From: Tubiluchus corallicola
Taxonomy: Eukaryota > Priapulida > Priapulimorpha > Priapulimorphida > Tubiluchidae
Direction of reading: 5' to 3'
Length of the DNA stretch: 64,000 nt
Assembly (NCBI GenBank): GCA_030141605.1
Contig: JAQGDQ010002368.1
Span: 250,001-314,000, forward strand
The position numbers were made by a program, and so were the translations under genes. Below the pieces are notes generated by a model. That model was not told where the DNA came from. It did no database searches and was given only the letters and a program-made list of their open reading frames with translations. Shown in pieces: positions 58,420 to 64,000 of the stretch. The number at the start of each line of letters is the position of its first letter. Within the stretch, counting starts at the first letter, position 1.

Positions 58420-60855
58420 ATGGTAATGTAGCTTAGCTGAGTCTTATTTTGTTCAGTTTCTATCGGCACAAGAGTCAAGTCGTCTGGGTTTGTTATAGCC
58501 TCCTTGCATATGGCTTCTGCTCGTGCCCGCCCATTCTTCTAATGTGAAGCCACCTAGATGAGAGATGTTTAAAGACCCACAATTGGCGTACATTCACTAC
58601 GTTCAATTGGAATGAAGACGAGCATGGCTAAATCATAATTATGGAAAAATAGAACTGGGTCAGTCGTGCCTAGCCTTATAACACTCTCCCCGATCTTACA
58701 AGTCGCCATGATTTCAAAAAAGACATTTCATTGTGGCTTCTTGCTCTGACAAGATTGAATTTGAATTCAACAAAAGTTTTTTCTTTTGTCTTTCCTTTAA
58801 ATTCTTACATACTGCGCAGAAACATATCTTTTAGCAGTATAAAACAATAGATTTTTAAAAAAAAAATTAATTACACATAAACAATTTTCAAAGTAAAATT
58901 CAAAGGATGATGCACTACATTATGTCGTGTTTTCATGTCAAGCGTCTAAACCGCAGATGGAACATGGGTACCAACAATGTCTCTCGGTGTGAACGTTGCA
59001 TGCTTATTCATGTAGTGGAGCAGTTGGCTAATCACTGTATTGATGGGACACTAGTCGTGTTTGTCGGTTTATCTTCATATAAAGGCACTGATTCTGAAGG
59101 GTTTGAAAGCCAACATCAAGTGCGAGTTATGTAGGGTAGAAGCAGATTTCATGTCAAGTACTGCGCTGCCAAGGCTTTAAGAAACCAATAACTATGAGAA
59201 ACCACTTGATTCGTGTATCCCAAGTTCGTTCTCTAGTTTGCCTGACTGCTACTAAGTTAGTTTCACTAATAGGTAATGAATAATAGTAATTGTGGCTGGT
59301 AGTACTGTTTTTTACTTTTGTGTTTTCCTGTGTTTTATTTTTTGTGCCTCTATGATGTTTTTTTAGGTGCAATCAATATAAAAACCCCAAAACAACTAGT
59401 TTTAGCAGTAACTTCTCTTTTTTTCATTCATCCACCTGATGATGATAAACAGCAGTGGCAGTAGGACACGTGATGCATTTTTGGTTGTTTTAATTAAAGT
59501 GATTTTTTAGTAATTGCCACTATTGCCATTAAGAAAAAAATTTGCATTAGCTAGGTTGAATGTACGTGATTACAAAATAACACTTTTAAAGAAAACGTAA
59601 GCAGCGTAGAGTAGTAACTGTTGCCTGTTACTGTAACTGACTAGAACTGAAATAAATAAATGAAGTTGGAACAGCAGAGTTAACGGAAATTGTCCCGGCG
59701 GTTAGTACCTATTTACTCAACAATGACTAATAAAGCGATAATGTTGATTTGATGGTTTTAGTAATTAAGCGCAGTTAAAGAGCAATCTCTTCTGGAGCTA
59801 CTAAATGAGAAGTATACCCTTTAACATTTACAAATTTCAACGCTAGATGGCAGCACAAAGCAATCACGGGAGAAGATGCAAATACTTTACGCAAGTTGAT
59901 CGGTTGCCAAGCATATTTTCCTTAGGACTTGGGATTTCTCTGGGTAAAACTTAGCATATTGGTTGTTTCCGGTTATGGTATTAATTTGCAAGAAAATTAT
60001 TTATATAAATTGTGTTTTTTTGTTATCCGATCTTATTCAACGAAAAATGACGTTGTTGTTTACTATTTGAAGTTTGCAATTTCCTAAATTGTGTCTAACG
60101 TTTACTGTTTAGTAAACTAACAAAAATTCTTTTCTTCAGCATATTGCCTGTTAATTTTCGGAGGCTTCCAATTCGGCTGTTACGTTTCCTCTCGGCTCAT
60201 TTGGTCTGTCATTTCCAATTGGCATACTCATACATATGAGTCATCTTGCTTGTTCAGTCTTCAGAATTGTCTATTCGTATTAATCAATTATTCGATGCTG
60301 GTGTCACCAAACTGTTTCTACAGAGACATTAGGACGATAGAGAATGCTCCACAGTGCATTGAGATACAATTAAGATGAGGCAGCGTCGAGTACAGGCGTT
60401 GATAATTGGTTTTTCGTCAAGCACCGACAGCCACTTTATGCGATACATCTATGTTGTAACTGCGGCGGCACAATTGAAGGCGGGTGCGTCTCAAAACAAA
60501 ATAACCGAATCAGAGATAAGCTTAATAGTCAAAATTTCCCCTGCCAGGCCTATATTAATTAAGGTGCAAATTGTCAATAATCGTCAAGGAATAAGTTCTG
60601 TAGCAAATTTCAGAAAAAGTTTAGAAATAAATCTCAACTGAACCCCGCTATTCTTAAAGTTTCAAAAAAATAGGAATACGTCTGTTCTAGTTCTTACTAT
60701 AACAGTATTCTTACTAAAAAAATATGTCAGCTGTATCCGTAAAAGTATAACATTAAACTTTTTAACATGAAAATAATACAGATGTTTAAAAATTTCTTTA
60801 CTTTGGATTACTAAGCGTTAATGTTATTGTTCTTCCCGTTTCACTCACACGAGCC
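58420..60855. other. Non-coding, nothing recognised
   Basis: An 88-codon frame from a true ATG at 60375 is less AT-rich than its surroundings but matches nothing I know. No splice pattern or transposon end was found. Confidence 0.45.
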
Positions 60856-60859
60856 TCTG

Positions 60860-61300
60860 TTCTAAGTTAGAGTACTTCAAAGTTCTCAAATCCTTTGATC
60901 TACTGTTAAATTTATGTTCAGCTGCTACAGACTTTTGTTAATTGCTGATATCCAAGTTGTCTTTGGTTTGCCTGGAGATCGTTTAGCAGTGATCGTTTAA
61001 TGCTACTGTTTCTGGCAATCTCATTAAATATCCTCCTTCTTAGCTTTTTGGATTCAATTTTTGAGGTTTAAAGTACCTTTTTGGTTAAGTTGTAGAGCTG
61101 CTCATGTTATTTTGTTAGATTCTAGGACATTGGGTCCCAGCAGTTGGGCCCCATATCATACACGGTCATTTTATTTTAAAAACTTTTTATGTAAGCCTCC
61201 GTGAAATTGTATACATATTCTAGATCCATACATCAATTTCTTTTTCTTGTGTTGCGAATTCTAACACTACATTTCACTATTGTACATGAAGATACTGGTT
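60860..61300 (-). mobile_element. RTE-like LINE relic, C-terminal end
   Basis: Minus-strand reading gives HEQLYNLTKKVL, SKIESKKLRRRIFNEIARNS, SPGKPKTTWISAINKSL and QLNINLTVDQRI across frames. GKPKTTW plus the downstream pattern is the end of RTE-type RT proteins. It corresponds to the GKPRTTS region of the relic at 39.8 kb but is a distinct, older copy. Confidence 0.6.
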
Positions 61301-61427
61301 TACGTATCCATTAAAGAGCCGCAGCCTTATTTTGAGAGATATACCGCTTAAACAATTGATTTATTCTGGGTAAAAAACATGGCCTTCTGTTTTTTATTCT
61401 TAATAATATCATCTTCTGTACTGAGCA

Positions 61428-61510
<83 letters not shown>

Positions 61511-61511
61511 T

Positions 61512-61606
<95 letters not shown>

Positions 61607-61647
61607 ATAGTAGTAGTAGTAGTGCTAGTAGTTGTTGTTGTTGTTGC

Positions 61648-61703
<56 letters not shown>
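61428..61703. repeat. Compound triplet microsatellite (ATT)n-(AGT)n-(GTT)n
   Basis: ATT units to 61512, AGT units to about 61630, GTT units to 61703, with rare interruptions. Poly-Leu/Val open frames across it are artefacts. Confidence 0.98.
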
Positions 61704-61704
<1 letters not shown>

Positions 61705-61709
61705 AGCAG

Positions 61710-64000
61710 CGTTAAGAATTTGTTAGCTTTAAAATAACAATATTCTTACCAATAGAGTGTATTAAGTAATACATTTTTTACCAAAAAATGCTGCGTTTAA
61801 CAACATTTTTAATTGTCAACATCAAAATGTGTCAGATAACTGTAAAAACAAAATTTTCACTAACAAAGTATTACAATTAACAATGTTCTTTACCTGTTAA
61901 AAATATCATTAATAAACACTTTGTGCAGAACAAACAGTAGATACTGCATTAATTGACAGTGAGACGCTGTTCTCAATTGACAAAGTAGAAAAGCCTTATG
62001 AATTTACTGGCCAGGGAAACATTTCAACGGTAAAACTGATAATAATACCATCATCCACATGTAGTTAATACAATTAATTAACATTTGTCCCAGTGGCTTT
62101 CGGCATTAAATATAGTTAGTTTTTGAGAAAAAATGATAAAAAATTGTTACTAAAAGGCATTTATTTTTTAATATATTTATTACATTAAGCAAGACTAGGT
62201 AGCTGAGATAGTCATTTGTCTTATATTGTTTACATAGAATTTTTGGCATATCTCAGCTGGTTAGCTGACTCATATTTCACAGGGTGCCTAATTTAGCGTT
62301 TATTTCACCTTGTTCATATTTATGCAGGTGGTACGTGGCTGGTTGCGTTTATTTTTAGCACAACCTTCAGTGCAGACTGCCAAACGATGTAAAAACAATA
62401 ATGCTTGTTAAAATTTTGACCGCAGAAACAACTATTTGGAAATAGCGGCAATCATCTTGGTTATTAGGTTTCGATCTGTCTAAACCAATAAGTCTAATAT
62501 GACAAAAAGATATCTGGCAGTGTCGCCGCCAACTCGATCCGCTAAATGTTTTCCAGAAATATAAGTGTACGACAGTCGATGCCAAACGAAAATTGATCTA
62601 GAAATTGTCTGAACGCCGTTTTCGGTCAACACTACAGCGAGTTTTGAATGGAAATGATGCAGAGGCGGCATTTATCACTCACTTGAGACAAAGCGATTCC
62701 AAGAATATAAAACTTAATGTGCATAAGGAACATTCGAAATAAGTTTTCATCTATTAGTCACTGGCAGCTTTGTGCGAACGTCTACCCAAGAGATAAGCTA
62801 TATACTTATATAGATGCACTCTGTAGGTTTTAAATTGTTATTAATATGTTTGTGTGTCGGGATAAACCCACATGCTTACAAAATTTTTGAAACTAAGCAA
62901 GAAAGAAAAAGTGTGAAAATTCGAGACTGAAACTGTACTTGAATTAGGGATTTTCCGATTACAAGTTCAAGTACCAAAATTGAAGAGTAGTTTACTTTCG
63001 CATGTAATAAGGTGAGAGAAATAATTTTGTGTCTTTGGCTCGAAGGTCTAACAGTATCTGCAGTATCCTCGGCTGCAGATAAAGAAAACTTGTCGGTAGA
63101 TGTAGAAAAATGCGGTATCCAGGAAACCACATGATGTGCTACATGGTTTTCATACAGCAGTTGAGGTTTGCCCGCACTTCGAACAAACTTTGTTCGGCGT
63201 TTTTGAGCAACATTCAGTGTATCTCTAGTAAAAGCAGGTACCTGTTGCGAAGTAGCTAAAACTCTTAACTCTGAAGACGAAAAAATCTTTAGCGCAGACT
63301 CAACGGTGCCGTACTGAAATACTGAACGTCAGAATATCGTGGTAAGACTGCAGGACCAGATTTGTGGGAAAATCTTTGAACTGCAACCCTCCGTACTGGC
63401 CACCAGTGAATTGTCGGCGATGGAGTTGAGAAATTGTCAGGAACATGCAGAATAATAGACTTAAAAAGTGTCAGAATGTTCTTCTAGCATCTTCCTTGCC
63501 AGTGGAAATGCACCAGTGAATCGAGCACGGAACTGTTGCCTCCCTGCCTACTTGTAGATGCCAGTATACAATGGCTCCCTAATGGATGGAACCATTCCAA
63601 TGTACGAGTGTGAAAAAATGGCATTTCACTTAAAATACTTCACGTGGATATATGTCAACGAATTTTGCGTCGATTGACGAAGTCGGATTTTTGATCCGCC
63701 ATTTTGAATTCAAGATGTCGGCAAATAACATCATTTTCGAAAAAAGCATAAGGCTCCGCTAGTTCGCGACGGATCGTCATGAGACTTTATGCGAATATGT
63801 TAGAAGAAAGTCCGGGTTGACCCATGAAATTTTTGACCTGCCGTCTTGAATTCAGTGAGTCACCGGCTACAATAAATCGAGTCGAACTTGATCTTTCGCA
63901 AATCGTGTTGTATTTACTGTATCCGAAGAAACTGTATCAGCGTTATTCAGTAAAGTTGCGGGTTTTGTTTAATTGTTTGTTTGTTTAATTCTCTGATATA
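61710..64000. other. Non-coding, nothing recognised
   Basis: No supportable gene. 63690-63720 has a palindromic GCCATTTTGAATTCAAGATG motif of the kind found in repeats, but no element ends could be drawn. Confidence 0.45.

Noticed and set aside
60375-60641. 88-codon frame with a true ATG and mixed codon composition
   Set aside because: Resembles nothing known and lies in repeat-rich DNA; transcript evidence would be needed.
61379-61726. 115-codon Leu/Val open frame with a start codon
   Set aside because: It is the compound triplet repeat translated; no flanking coding signal.

Overview
The window is nuclear DNA from an invertebrate animal. I infer this from three things: one intron-rich, animal-type gene with canonical GT-AG introns, AT-rich non-coding DNA, and a dense load of non-LTR retrotransposons, DNA-transposon remnants and microsatellites. 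I cannot name the species from sequence alone. There are no bacterial operons, CRISPR arrays, rRNA genes or intact tRNA genes.

The only host gene I can support is an ABCB6/HMT1-type ABC transporter on the + strand, 12861 to 28462. I reconstructed 20 coding exons joined by 19 GT-AG introns (330 to about 1,714 bp). The exons splice into one uninterrupted 855-residue frame with an N-terminal TMD0, a six-helix ABC membrane domain and a complete nucleotide-binding domain. An in-frame stop lies 9 bases before the ATG. Just upstream is a triplicated ~89-bp repeat in which every unit carries a splice-acceptor-like tract. The introns hold several candidate MITEs and a minisatellite, and the 3' flank holds a long inverted repeat.

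The rest is transposon-rich. From left to right: a Jockey-like LINE relic (about 2.3 to 6.2 kb) split by a 414-bp solo LTR with a 5-bp target duplication; diverged ~300-bp tandem repeats (7.0 to 7.6 kb); a CR1-like relic (8.44 to 9.56 kb) split by a 444-bp hAT-type MITE; and a palindromic repeat element (11.2 to 12.2 kb). Then comes ABCB6. After it is a near full-length minus-strand LINE (33.0 to 38.47 kb) with ORF1 (paired Cys fingers plus three CCHC knuckles) and ORF2 (endonuclease plus reverse transcriptase). It is broken only by frameshifts and bordered on both sides by (GA)n. Beyond it are RTE-like and CR1-like relics (39.76 to 41.08 kb), a degenerate satellite (42.1 to 42.65 kb), an RT fragment (44.25 to 44.5 kb), a 1.4-kb element with inverted arrays of short repeats (45.95 to 47.33 kb), a 5S-rRNA-derived SINE (49.0 to 49.3 kb), a possible second 3' LINE copy next to (GA)n (57.56 kb), a second RTE-like relic (60.9 to 61.3 kb) and a large compound triplet microsatellite (61.4 to 61.7 kb). 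Between about 49.5 and 57.5 kb, and from 61.7 to 64 kb, I see no supportable gene.

No multi-gene system is present. The most unusual observations are the LINE embedded in a GA microsatellite, its duplicated N-terminal Cys fingers, the cleanly datable nested insertions, and the acceptor-bearing triplication in front of ABCB6.
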